From assembly GCA_001579985.1 (NCBI GenBank), contig LRSR01010804.1:1-64000 (forward strand): DNA of 64,000 nucleotides, given 5' to 3'. The stretch's first letter is position 1. The number at the start of each line of letters is the position of its first letter. A model generated the notes under the pieces. It did not search any database. It saw nothing but the letters and a program-made list of their open reading frames with translations, and was not told where the DNA came from. Source of the stretch: Hypsibius dujardini. Taxonomy: Eukaryota; Tardigrada; Eutardigrada; Parachela; Hypsibiidae. Position numbers and translations under genes: made by a program. Of the stretch, positions 10,445 through 21,500 are shown in pieces.

Positions 10445-10856
10445 CTCGGCATTCCAGCGGTTTCACACTCTTTCTCCAGTTTTCACCCTTCCTTCTCTTT
10501 CTTGGCCTGAGCCTTTTTTCATCCCTCATCTACACCCAACTGGTCTAAAACCTCCAGCAGTCCTCGAATATCCCCAACGGTACCTGATCCGTAACCTGGA
10601 CGTACGCTTTTACCTGAAAGATGACATCCACACCAAACTCACCAACAAGGAGATACTGACCATCGAGATTAGCGTTGAGGAGCTTTACCTCAACAACCTC
10701 AAAAAGTCATATGTGCGTGAACGTGCCTACTAAGAGAACGTCGCGTGGCATGGCCGGCTTTATGGAGATCATAAACTCGTTCAGAAGGGAAGGGAACTGG
10801 AGACACCGTCGTGTGATACGCTCTCAAAGGCTTATAACAAATTAGCTTCAGTCTGA
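10445..10856 (+). pseudogene. DUF1977 exon of a decayed DNAJB12/14-like gene
   Basis: After TTCTTTCCAG the sequence reads, with frame changes and one internal stop, VLEYPQRYLIRNLDVRFYLK, NNKEILTI-like TNKEILTIEISVEELYLN, NLKKSYVRERAY, GRLYGDHKLVQ and DTLSKAYNKLASV. In DNAJB12/14 this luminal DUF1977 domain follows the single membrane span. The J-domain exon is missing here; a kinase exon fragment occupies its place. The stop after VRERAY and the frame breaks mark it as a relic. Confidence 0.75.
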
Positions 10857-11538
10857 TTTTTTTATTTATAACAACCTTGTCTGGATACATACAGTAGATA
10901 GTTGCTCCGTTTTTGTCGCTATTTTAGGACTGAATTCCGAATTATTTGTTCAATCGTAGGTGTGGCTGACCAGTGTTTTCAGACACTTGCTTTCCAGGAA
11001 CCGGTTGCGTGTTTCGGGATTACTCTGTCTCTCGGCTTTGTGGTTTCTGTGCTGACATTGTTGCTTTGTGCTTTTTATTCTGTGTTATAATTAACTAATT
11101 TGCATCTCTGTGACATTGTTAATATCCGAAGTATCTTTCGTATGGCGCCTGCATTCGATGAAATTAGAGAAATGATTTCCTTCAAACTGATATCACTCAA
11201 AGGTATAGAGTGCTTATCACTCACAACCTCCGTCGGAATTAAACAGAGTACAAATCAATCGAGGAAGATTGCGCATATCTTCAGCCAGGATGAACTTCGT
11301 TCTCTTTGTTTACTATGACTTAGTAGGAAGTGCGCTGCGCTTGTTATAAATTGTGCAAATAACTTTATGGTCTTGCATATCGCTTCTACTGTAGCACTGC
11401 AAACGTTTAAACTGCGAGGAGTAACCTCTTTGAGTCGAACTACATTGGGAGTTGTGTGCGCTCATTAATAATTTATCAGCTTCGTTTACCATCCTTGTCT
11501 GTCTGTAATACCTCTTTACTCTGGATCTGGCGTGCTAC
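10857..11538 (+). promoter_or_regulatory. Conserved leader upstream of K2
   Basis: Same segment as 1763-2451, including the GAACCGGTTGCGTGTTTCGG block and AACATTGTTAATATCCGA-type sequence. It should contain the K2 promoter and 5' UTR. Conservation in five units while the DNAJ exons decay fits regulatory use, though recent duplication alone could explain it. Confidence 0.55.
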
Positions 11539-14439
11539 ATGGATGAACATGGATCCGATCTATCCATGGATGCAGTCAAGGAAGAAATAGGGGAGAGGAA
11601 AGATGATATTGTTTTCACAGACAGCGATGGTTTGAAAATTGTCTGTCGTCCTAGCGGTGAATATCCGGATTGCACATTTGGCAGACGGAAGGAATTTTAC
11701 CATTTAAAAGCGGTTTATTGGGCTTCTGATCTCGTTCCCCGTGAAAACCATGCCAGAACATATGCTTTAAAAATTCTGCACGAGGACTGCGAATCAAGGA
11801 AATCCAGAACTGGAGAATTAAAAAATCTCTTACAACTCACACATAAACACGTTATTCGATACTTTGCCGTTGGTATCACGACTAACAACGAATATTGCGT
11901 ACTCATGAAATTCTGCAGCGGGAAGACGCTTACCGAATTCATCGAGAGCAACAAGATGTACTGCTCAACTAATGTCCTTGTCGACTACACGTTTCAGCTG
12001 GCTTCAGGTCTTCGTTACCTTCATGAAAACATGGAGTTCATTCACGGACACGTAGTACCAACAAGCATACTGATGAAAGACTCCATGGGAAAAAAAATAA
12101 AAATTGCTAATCTCGATTGCGCATTCCAGCGCAAGTCCGGGAGATCGTTAGAGGAGCACGTGAAATCGTTAGATTTGTTTCAATCACCAGGTGTTTTAGA
12201 CAAATCTTCTTTCATGTCACCAGAAATATTGTCGTGGCTGCCTTACAGTGACGAGAGAAATCGACGACCTTTAAGCTCTTCAACCGACATCTGGAGCCTG
12301 GGGTGTGTGGTCTTGGACATGCATCTAGTGCGAGAGGGACAGCCGGGACTGCGGCTCGACATACGTTCATCTGACTATTATACTATTCTGACTCACGAAT
12401 GTGAAGGCTTTCCTCTAATACCCCAAATCCCAAAAGATATGCCAGATGATCTGAAGGTTTTGGCCTGTCTTTGTCTAAAAGTCAATCCAGACGACCGTCC
12501 AACCGCGGCGACCTTGCTCAATTACGCTGACCGCGGGCCCTTGATCCTCAAGGCGTTTGACCTGCGAGAAATTACGGCAACGGCCAGTGTTCATGACGCG
12601 GATAGAAGCTCTGGTACATTTGAATACAAGTTTGATGACTGCTTTAGCGACCTAGGATTTGAGTTTAGTCGTATCCCTGCTGGCTACGTTCACCGTTTTA
12701 CGGCACGTAGGTCTTTTGGATTTATTTATACGGTGGACGCATTTTACATGCATGATGGTAATCCCGTCGAGAAGCATGCCGGAAACCAAGCGTGTAGACT
12801 TCTTTTTGAATCAGAAACTGACGCCAGGTTGGAAGAATTAAAGTCCCTATTACAACTTAGGCATCCAAACATTCTTCAGTATATTGTTATCGGTTACGCA
12901 AGTAGACGCAGCATTGTACGCAGCCATTATTGCCTACTCATGGAATGGTGCAGCGGGATCACGTTGAGGGACTTTATTCGGAGCAACCCTACACTCTGTT
13001 CTACCAAACGCATTGTCAAATATACAACTCAGGTGGCTTCCGGTCTTCATTACCTGCATGAAGGAAATGATACAGCTAAGTTTGTTCATGGAGACATAAC
13101 ATCTTCAAACATCATGATAAAGGAGTCCACGGGCGAAAACCTTAAGATTATTGACATCGAAAAAGCATTCCAGCAGCCACGTGGTCTGAGGCCGTCAAAG
13201 AAGGAATTCAACGTGAAGGGGTCATTTTATTTCATGTCACCAGAATTGGCGGTGTGGCTTTTTAGGCAACCAGATGTCACTCCACCAACTCCAGACTCTC
13301 CAACTGACATATATAGTCTAGGGTGTGTGGTCATGGACATGTATTTCGCGAGTCAAGGGCAGGCTTTGTGGCCGGATCACGATGAGTTTAGTGTTCTTTC
13401 TGCTGTGATAATAAGTGAACATCCGTTAACACTTCGTATGCCGGAAAATTTGCCCTATGAGCTCAAGATTCTGGCCCGCCAATGTCTGCAGATTAACCCA
13501 AGCGATCGTCCAACCGCAGCGACCTTAGTGAACTACGTTGCCCGCGTGTGCGGAAATCCTTACTTCAAATGTGCGGAAGATGGGATTCAGTATTATTTAC
13601 CTACTTCAAAGAAACAGCTTGGTAAATTGGGCGAATTCGGAGTTGTGGATCGAGTTGATGCCTTTTCAGTCGGGGCAGACCTGATTGAGCAAGGAAAACA
13701 ACACTTGGCGTTGAAAACCTTCCATGACCCATTGGAAAAAGACGAAATCGAGAAAATCGAAACGATTCTCCTCAAACTAAACCATCCCAATATTGTCAAG
13801 TACCTCGCAACCCGATTTTTCGAAAATGATCGTCAGTTCATGCTCATCATGGAATGGTGCAGTGGTGGTACGTTAACGGATGCGGCCGCGGCTGAAACGG
13901 CATTGCCGGTTGAAATGCAAAAAAACTACTTGAATCAACTGATCTGCGGCATATATTATCTTCACATGGAAGTTAACCCGTCCATCGTGCACAAAGATTT
14001 GAAAGGCATGAACCTTGTTTTCTCGGATGAGAATAAAACTACGCTGAAAATATGTGACCTAGACAGCTGCAGTGTCGGCCGAAGAGTCAAGCAGCAGTCG
14101 GTCATTTCTCGGGTGCGCCTCACCCCGGGATTCGTATCGCCAGAATTATTAAAGTGGGAGAATTCAGCGCCTACCGAGGGTGATTATCCTGTCGGCCGGG
14201 CCACGGATATCTGGAGTTTAGGGGCGGTCGTTCTCGAAATGTACTGCCGAGGAAATCTGCCCGATATTCGGTCATTCCAGCGTGGTGATATACTAACAAC
14301 CACAATCGGCGCCGACGCGATTTTGAAAATTCCGCCTATTGGGGAAGAATTGTTGGCCTTTGCAGCAAAATGTCTGGTGAACGAGCCGGGGGACCGACCA
14401 AGCATCGAACTATTGCGGGACGACTTTTCGAAGGGGTAA
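11539..14439 (+). CDS. K2: three-kinase-domain protein (A-B-C)
   Basis: A single open frame of 966 residues from ATG 11539. Domain A (about 25-340) has YALK (K78), HGH at 169-171 for HRD, a serine where the catalytic-loop asparagine should be, and NLD (191-193) for DFG, so it should be catalytically dead. Domain B (about 365-675) has ACR at 418-420, arginine for the ATP-anchoring lysine, but HGDITSSN at 517-524 keeps the catalytic aspartate and asparagine; IDIE (538-541) replaces DFG. Domain C (about 685-966) keeps LALK (K726), HKDLKGMN (H818-D820), DLD (840-842) and GRATDIWSLG. Each domain opens with a conserved lead-in, for C the string YFKCAEDGIQYY. A second in-frame ATG (codon 10) is possible as the start. 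It resembles STE11-like kinases, and C is the only domain likely to transfer phosphate by normal chemistry. Confidence 0.9.
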   Translation: MDEHGSDLSMDAVKEEIGERKDDIVFTDSDGLKIVCRPSGEYPDCTFGRRKEFYHLKAVYWASDLVPRENHARTYALKILHEDCESRKSRTGELKNLLQLTHKHVIRYFAVGITTNNEYCVLMKFCSGKTLTEFIESNKMYCSTNVLVDYTFQLASGLRYLHENMEFIHGHVVPTSILMKDSMGKKIKIANLDCAFQRKSGRSLEEHVKSLDLFQSPGVLDKSSFMSPEILSWLPYSDERNRRPLSSSTDIWSLGCVVLDMHLVREGQPGLRLDIRSSDYYTILTHECEGFPLIPQIPKDMPDDLKVLACLCLKVNPDDRPTAATLLNYADRGPLILKAFDLREITATASVHDADRSSGTFEYKFDDCFSDLGFEFSRIPAGYVHRFTARRSFGFIYTVDAFYMHDGNPVEKHAGNQACRLLFESETDARLEELKSLLQLRHPNILQYIVIGYASRRSIVRSHYCLLMEWCSGITLRDFIRSNPTLCSTKRIVKYTTQVASGLHYLHEGNDTAKFVHGDITSSNIMIKESTGENLKIIDIEKAFQQPRGLRPSKKEFNVKGSFYFMSPELAVWLFRQPDVTPPTPDSPTDIYSLGCVVMDMYFASQGQALWPDHDEFSVLSAVIISEHPLTLRMPENLPYELKILARQCLQINPSDRPTAATLVNYVARVCGNPYFKCAEDGIQYYLPTSKKQLGKLGEFGVVDRVDAFSVGADLIEQGKQHLALKTFHDPLEKDEIEKIETILLKLNHPNIVKYLATRFFENDRQFMLIMEWCSGGTLTDAAAAETALPVEMQKNYLNQLICGIYYLHMEVNPSIVHKDLKGMNLVFSDENKTTLKICDLDSCSVGRRVKQQSVISRVRLTPGFVSPELLKWENSAPTEGDYPVGRATDIWSLGAVVLEMYCRGNLPDIRSFQRGDILTTTIGADAILKIPPIGEELLAFAAKCLVNEPGDRPSIELLRDDFSKG

Positions 14440-15773
14440 GACGTCACGTCTTAGTGAAATATGGGCTGAGCTGATAATGGTTTGCTGTCCAACAAAATCA
14501 GTTTTTAACGTTTGACCTGTCCTAATATTTGATTATACAGAACATTATTACTGCAATACTATTTTAATATTATATATATAAGTACTAGTAGTACTGCACT
14601 GTAGAATATATACAATTACTACTATACTTACAATACTTCTACCACTATAGTTCTGTTTTTATTTCCATAAATAACAGGCATTATATTTCAATGTTATAAT
14701 AAGTAATAGACGCGTGATGCTGGTGTCCCATTTTTTAACACCCATTTTTAGTCCAATATTCCGGCCATTTTACAATTCAAGTCCAGTGGGACTTTTCCTT
14801 CATTAACAGAACGTTTTCCGAATATGTTTGCCTCTCAAGTTCAATTTAGAATCGATTGGTTTCCGCTAGATAAGTGTTGGAAAGCAGGGCCGGAGCTGCA
14901 AGCATAGGCTGTTGTATAGACTATAATCCCGCAGTCCAAGCCCTGAAAATATTTGAGTGGTGCCAATCGGTTCTAAATTGAATCTGAGATGGGTTTGGGA
15001 CCGGAAAAATTCGTACATTAAAAAATACTATGAGTAATAATAATAAATATTTCAATAACAAATAATAATAATAATAATAACAATAATTTAAATAAATAAA
15101 TAAATAATTAATAATTAAATAATCTTAATGCGTAAGCAAAGTTCCACTGTTTGAAACTGCTAGGGTGCCAACAAAAGGGCCAAAAAAGGGGTGGTCAGAT
15201 ATGGGAATTTATCCTGGTTACATGCAGTTCTAGTTCGGTAGCATGAGACTCCCAAATATGGTTACGTTGATGGAAAAGGGCGGCGGCAAGAATACTGCGA
15301 CAATTTAGAAATTAGCCTGCGCAATTGTATAAATTTAATATTTGTTTTCGTCACCTTCAGTTTCTTTTATCAATCTAGCTTCCATTTAAACACGTCTTAT
15401 TTAATCTTATATAGTCTCGTAATACATTTTTTTCTTCAGGTTTTCATCTCCACCTTTATCGGCGCCCAGAACACGCAGTCTGGATGCGGATTAGATTCCG
15501 TCGTGGGGTTTTACTCCTTCGTTTTAACACCTCTGAATTTGTCTGCCATTTTCCCATAATATGACCACATTCACACCCCTATATGTTAACATACCTATTT
15601 CTGCTATATTTTGATTTGTGATTTTAGTTATAACACTTTTTTGTTTCGAGCCCTAAATAACAAATTTCTCATTTTTCCGTCTCCGCGATTCACGGGAATT
15701 CAAAAATATCAGTTCTCTTTATTATCGAAAAGTTGTGCCTTGATCATCGCTTATTGATGTCGTCCGTCACATG
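14440..15773. other. AT-rich tail of the K2 unit
   Basis: Begins with the shared GACGTCACGTC flank, then AT-rich sequence with TAATAATAA microsatellite at 15030-15125, then the AACACCTCTGAATTTGTC and GAGCCCTAAATAA landmarks. Homologous to the K1 and K5 tails and, inverted, to 39.7-42.8 kb. No gene seen. Confidence 0.6.
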
Positions 15774-15985
15774 TTAGCAGCTCCAGTGCTGCCAAAAATC
15801 TTCGATAATCCTACGATGTGACTTCAAAATCACAGTCGATGGGATGATAATCATGACGCTGTTCTTGCGGTAAGGGTCTATAAGTTCTCTCTCAACGGCT
15901 ACCAACGCATCCCCAGCCTTCTGTTCCACTTCCGGTTCCGCTTGATTCATTTGACGCACTTGACAGTTGCATAAAATCTGCGTGC
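15774..15985 (-). pseudogene. Relic of the last exon of a SMYD-like SET gene
   Basis: An acceptor (CTTTAG|GCACG) at 15986 leads into sequence matching the post-SET exon of the gene at 62725-64000. It reads CNCQVRQMNQAEPEVEQKAG, then DALVAVERELIDPYRKN and HRRIIEDFWQHWSC. A one-base frame change early in the exon and loss of the third post-SET cysteine (CNCQVR against CNCQLC) mark it as a relic. Its long C-terminal part is shared with 39434-39636 but absent from the apparently intact gene at 62.7 kb. Confidence 0.65.
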
Positions 15986-16380
15986 CTAAAGAGAGACCAA
16001 ATAACGCCTTTGCTAACCAAAAATCAATGAAGTAAATAATTTCAAAATATTAAATACTAATTCTTTTTATATGTTTCTAATTTTGGAGTTTAGTTTCAAT
16101 TTTGTCGAAATGAGTTGCTAAAGTTATTCCTGTATCTACAAACTTTGTATGTGTGTTTAAGTTTGTAGTTTTTTTCAATTAAAACTAGTTTGTTAATTCT
16201 GCAAAATTTTGTTTTGTGGATATTTTTGCAGTTTTAATTTAATTAAAATTAGTTGATTCAAGTCAATTTACTTTTTTAATGTGTAGTTTCTAATTATAGC
16301 TAATTTTGATTTATATTACTATTAAAATAATATTGTGTTATATATACAATATTATTATATTATATTATTAGTATTATCGT
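15986..16380. other. AT-rich spacer
   Basis: Intronic or intergenic DNA upstream of the SMYD relic exon, inverted relative to 39060-39430. It contains a TATTATTATATTATA run before 16380. No gene seen. Confidence 0.55.
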
Positions 16381-16785
16381 TCGGGTAACGAAAGGTCCGT
16401 CTACGTGGTTAGACGATCGGCAGATTTATTGGATACATATGCAAGAAGTGGAAGGTCGGTGGTCAATCCAGGTGACAAAAATTTGAGTGGTTGTTCGGCG
16501 GTCGTCACCACAACCCGGATTGGCCATCCGTTAATTGGACTGATCGTGTACATACATTCAGGACCGTCTACTGACCGGACCGAACGTCCAATTACGTCAA
16601 CGACCGTCTGTTAACCGAACTGACCGTCAACTTACGTGAAGGACCGCCCAGACTGACTGTCCGTTTCCGTTAAGGACTATCCAGTAATGGAACTGACCGT
16701 CCATGTAGGTCGAGGATCGTTTGCTAATCGGAATGACCATCCGCATACGTCAAGGACCGACTAAAGACACCATCGTGTGATATGC
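16381..16785. repeat. Degenerate tandem repeat, about 40 bp unit, inverted copy of 38.1-39.04 kb
   Basis: Units of GACCGTC, CACGTAA/ACGTCAA and GGAC elements recur about every 40 bases. The left part (GGTCCGTCTACGTGGTTAGA, then CGATCGGCAGATT) is the near-exact inverse complement of 38980-39030. Confidence 0.7.
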
Positions 16786-17218
16786 TCTCGCGGGCTAATA
16801 ACAAATTAGTTTCAGTGTGATTTTTTGGTGTATAAAAATCTTGTCTGGATACATACAGTAAATAGTTGCTTCGTTTTCGTCGTTATGTTAAGGCTGAATT
16901 CCGAATTATTTGTTCGATCATACGTGTGGCTGACCAGTTTTTTCAGACACTTGCTTTCGAGGAACCGGTTGCGTGTTTTGGGATACCTCTTTCCCTCGGC
17001 TTTCGGCTTTGTGGTTTCTGTGCTTACATTGTTGCTTTCTACTTTTATTCTGTGTTTTAATTAATTAATTCGCATCTCTGTGACATTTTTAATATCCGAT
17101 GTATCTTTTCGTATGTCGCCTGCACTCGAGGTAATTAAAGAAAAATGATTTCCTTCAAAATGTATAGAGTGCTTATCACGCCAACGTCTGTCGGAATTAG
17201 ATAGAGTACAAGTGAACG
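16786..17218 (+). other. Orphan leader copy with the last DNAJ codons
   Basis: GACACCATCGTGTGATATGC and the following 420 bases match the DNAJ end plus kinase leader at 1717-2120 and 10803-11230. The copy stops abruptly at 17218, where a hexanucleotide element begins. No kinase gene follows, so this is the remnant of a sixth unit. Confidence 0.65.
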
Positions 17219-17620
17219 GGTGTATAACAAACGTGTCAGTATGGCAGTGGCACTGGCAGTGGCACTATGGCAGTGGCAGTGGCAGTGGCAGTGGCAGTGG
17301 CAGTGGCACTTCCACTTCCACTTCCACTTCCACTTCCACTCTACTTCCACTTCCACTTCCACTTCCGCTTCCACTTCCACTTCCACTGACACTTCCACTT
17401 CCACTTCCACTTCCACTTCCATTTCCACTTCCATTTCCACCTCCACTTCCACTTCCACTTCCACTTCCATTTCCACTGGCACTTCCACTTCCACTGGCAC
17501 TTCCACTGACACTTTCACTTCCACTTCCACTTCCACTTCCACTTCCACTTCCACTGGCAGTGGCATTATGGCAGTGGCATTACGGTAGTGGCACTGCCAG
17601 TGGCAGTGAACAGAAAGCAA
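17219..17620. repeat. Hexanucleotide satellite element, (GGCAGT)n and (CTTCCA)n
   Basis: Opens with GGGTGTATAACAAACGTGTC and then AGTATGGCAGTGG, followed by GGCAGT repeats, a long block of CTTCCA repeats and a return to GGCAGT. The same opening sequence starts similar elements at 28497 (inverse) and 49267. Long frames rich in VEVEVE or PLPLPL are repeat artefacts. Confidence 0.8.
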
Positions 17621-18114
17621 AAATATGTAACGGAATAGTAAGACGGTAAGGGTACTATAAGAACCACGCGAAAATCTAATGGGCGTTAACATTAGCAACT
17701 CTTACGTAGGACATGAAAAACATACAGTGTCGAGAACAAAAGAAATTATTGCTAGACGTCCGACAAATAAACATAGCAAGCAGCACAGAAACTGTCAAAT
17801 CCGTAATTTGGCAGTTTTCCAAGTTGTACCTCACGTACATACTGCTGGCCCAATCTATTCAATAACTACAATGTACATCGATAATCAGTACTCGAGAAAC
17901 AAAAATTAAACAAATTAAGTTTTCTGAATGCTACAAAGGCATTGAAATGCATAATATCGTTTGTTAATTGCTGGCCACAGGTCTCAACTATCCGTGGCCA
18001 GCAATTAACAAAGAATGTAGACTGAATGCAACCGCCCCTGGAACGTTTTTCAGCCAGTCCCTAACATATTGCCCAAGTTGAACATACTACAAAAAAGGTC
18101 CTCGAGTGATCCGT
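17621..18114. other. Spacer with a 19-bp perfect hairpin
   Basis: At 17960-18012 the arms TTTGTTAATTGCTGGCCAC and its complement enclose a 15-base loop. It lies about 100 bases beyond the stop of the MULE transposase gene and could be a terminator-like or element-end structure. No gene otherwise. Confidence 0.55.
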
Positions 18115-18516
18115 TCAGCGCCAAAGTGCAGTCAATGCATTCTTGTGAGACTGCTTGATTTTCGGGACAGTTACTGGGCCAATGAAGAACACCGACTGGC
18201 TGAAGGCCGGCAAACCGCATTTCTTCAGGTAACCATTCAAGCAAGATTTTGACAGGTGCAAGTAGACATTTCCTTGTGCTGAATGCTGTTCGCCATTCCG
18301 CGTATAGAAGCGAGGCATTTTCGCAACGATTACCGCGTCAAATGGAGCATGCGGCTGGACATCAGGCTTTCGAAATAAGTCTCGACACTGGACGCACCTC
18401 GATAACTGCTCAGGGCAGTCAGCAATAAACCAGAACTGGAATTCCCCCGGCATCGGAGACGGCTTCTTTAGCTGCGGGTGGAGGACGAAAAGCGACGCAT
18501 CCACATCGGTCTCATC
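18115..18516 (-). CDS. MULE transposase gene, last exon (exon 12)
   Basis: After CCTACAG the exon encodes 133 residues from DETDVDASLF to ALTALWR and a stop. It contains a CVQC pair and sits in phase 0 with exon 11. I recognise no domain in it. It ends the gene described at 18115-28183. Confidence 0.7.
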   Translation of the reverse strand, partial: DETDVDASLFVLHPQLKKPSPMPGEFQFWFIADCPEQLSRCVQCRDLFRKPDVQPHAPFDAVIVAKMPRFYTRNGEQHSAQGNVYLHLSKSCLNGYLKKCGLPAFSQSVFFIGPVTVPKIKQSHKNALTALWR

Positions 18517-21500
18517 CTGTAGGCAAAATGTAACTTTTGAACAAGTAGACTGATAGGCGGCTAGGAGGAGATACGGAAAGACGGACGTACAAAAATGTAC
18601 GTACAAAAATGATCGGACGTACAAAAATGCAGATAAATGGAAATGAAATTGGACGATAGACCGAAACATTGACAGACATAGATAGATGGACAGAAAGACG
18701 GAAAGACGGTTGGGGAGTCGATAATTGAAGGACTAACGAGAGTAATGGGACCGATGGACAAACAGGTGGACTAATAGTCGAAAATATGCCAGAATGCTGG
18801 AAGCACGGACGGAGAGAGAATTAACGGGCAGACGACATCGAACGAACAAAGATACGGACGAGCAAAAGGACTGTAAGCAGGCCGAGTGGACGTAGAAACA
18901 GAGAGACAGACGGAAGGACTGGCGTGCACACAGATCGCCGACCGAATAGATAAAAAAGGCTAACGAATGGATGGGCGGCGAGAGAATGAGCATGCATACG
19001 CCAACGAACGAACAAAGATACGAATAAATGGAAGATCAGAAGTTCAGGTGGATATCGAGACGGAGAAACAGACGGAAGGACTGCTAGACAAACAGTGGGC
19101 CGAGTTGACGAAAACGAGACGGGCGGATGGACGGACGCAGAGAAAACGAACGAACTAACGAAGTCGAACGGGCCGGACTAACGTGGACGTAAAACGGATA
19201 GACAAATGCGTAGTTAGATAGAGAAATGAACACCCTGATGGTCGGAAAGACAATGAGACAGCCGAATGTACCGGTAAGAGTTTGTCAGGAAGAGTCGAAC
19301 GGACGGAGATACAAATGGACGGATGGATGAACAGATGTATTCACACAGATAAGAACCTACGTCTGCCATCAAATTCCCCGATTTCTTTGCCTTCAGAGGA
19401 CTTGGGCCAGGTGTTTGACCTTTCTCCAACGGGCGTTTCTGAATGCTGGAGGTGCTTGGTCTGCTGGGATTTGGTCGGACCAAGTGTGTGACCGCTGGCG
19501 CCCGATGGTTGGACCCTTTTCTCACTGTGGTTGCTCCAACAGCTTTGCTACCGGCATGCGAAGGCAAGGTGGTTTTAACCAGGTTGTTCAGTCCTGCAGG
19601 TGGACCGCTGGGATAGGCTTTGTTGAACCACTCCACGTAGTTAGCAAGGAGGTCCTGCTTGATGGCAACCGCAACCACCTCCGGGCAGACCTTATGCAAC
19701 GCGAAGAACGGACAGTGTTGATCACAGCTAATGCGACCGGCCGATAATATCTTCACTGTGAAATTTGCGCCGACTTTGGAGTTGTTGTACTGCATGACCG
19801 AAAACTGTTTGCCCTCAGACCGAGTGACGGGACAAATTCCATCTGCGACGGCAAGGATTTTGTCTTTTGCAGTTGAAAAGTAAACCGCCAAGGTTTCTGC
19901 GTCAATTCCTTGGATTTTGGACAGGCTTTTTCCAGCATCATCGCTAAACGATAAAAAAAAACACAATAACAAATTAATTAGAAATATAGTCTTGGATATG
20001 CGGTGCCCGAAGTAGTGCGTTTTAAAGGTGCAAGGGGCATTAAACCCCCCCCCCCCCGAACCTGGACGAGAAAGAGTAAATACAATTTTAAGAGGTAATA
20101 TTTAACAAGAAGAGCGGCGCACACCAAAAATTGCAAACAAGTTCGAAGAGCTTGGTATATTTGACTAGCTTAAAAGCCTTCAATGTCAAACGCTGTAAGA
20201 TCCTAGTTTTATTTTCTCTTGTTACAATGGTTCGAATCATTGAAACGTCATACCACTGAACCATTCTAAACATTGGATTATCAAATCATCGAACCATCGT
20301 ACCATAAAGCCCACAGTCCCCCTTCGCGAGCGTTCGATGAGCGTTCAATTCTTCTTCACCCCCCCCCCCACACCAAGTTCTTACACAATTTGTTTCCTGA
20401 ACGCTCAAAATAAAGGTTCTAAATACGTCGATTTTAAGACAAATTAGAGGGCAATATTCTTATTAAAGTATCAGACGGGGCAAAGACCACAGGGTACGGC
20501 AATCCACACGTAATGCGAACACGTTACGACATATCTTAAATAATTGTTGGCTACAGCTATTTTACCCCTCCCTTGTAGTGTGTGGGGCCCAACAGCACCC
20601 GGCTATTTTACCCCTCCCTCGGGCCCAATAGATCCCTGGCTATTCTACCCCTCCCTGAATACAATACGAGAAGCTTAATAGCACCCCGGCTATTTTACCC
20701 CTCCCTAGGGCCCAATAGATCCCAGGTTATCCTACCACTCTCTGGAAATTATTTTACCCTCACGTCCATTGCCCGTTTGTCCGCTGTCCGTCTGTTTGTT
20801 GTCTGTCCGTCCGTTGTCGATCTGTCCGTTGTCCGCCTTTCCGTAATCCGTCGGCCCGTGTTCGGTCCGTTCGCTGTCTGTTTGCCCGTTGTCCGCCTTT
20901 CCGTAATCCGTCGGCCCGTGTTCGGTCCGTTCGCTGTCTGTTTGCCCGTCTATCCGGTTTTTGTCAGTCCAATGTCTGTCTGCCCGCTGTCTGTCTGTCA
21001 ACCCGTCCCACGTTCATTGTCAGTCCGTCTGTGGTCTTTCCGTCCGTTGTCTGTCTGTCATATGTTGTCCGTCTGTTCGTTGTCTGTCGGACGGACAGAC
21101 GGACGGACGACGGATGGACGGACAACGGACGGACGGACGGACGGACGGACGGAAGGACGGTTTTGGAACAGACAGACAATAGACCGAGGGACTTTAGACG
21201 GACGGACGGACAACAGTCGGACGGACAACGGACGGATGGACGGACGGACAGACAGACGGACATACAGACGGATGGATGGACAAACAACGGACGGATGGAC
21301 AACGGACGGACGGACGGACAACGAACGGATGGACGGACGGACGGACAACGGATGGACGGACGGACGGACAACGGACGGACGTACAGTCAACAGACGGACG
21401 GACGGACGGACACCGGACGGACGGACGGACGGACACCGGACGGACGGATGGATGGACGGACAACGGACGGACGGACAACGGAACGAAGGACGGACAACGG

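Noticed and set aside
17135-17698. 187-codon VEVEVE frame and PLPLPL frame
   Set aside because: Hexanucleotide satellite (CTTCCA)n open on both strands.
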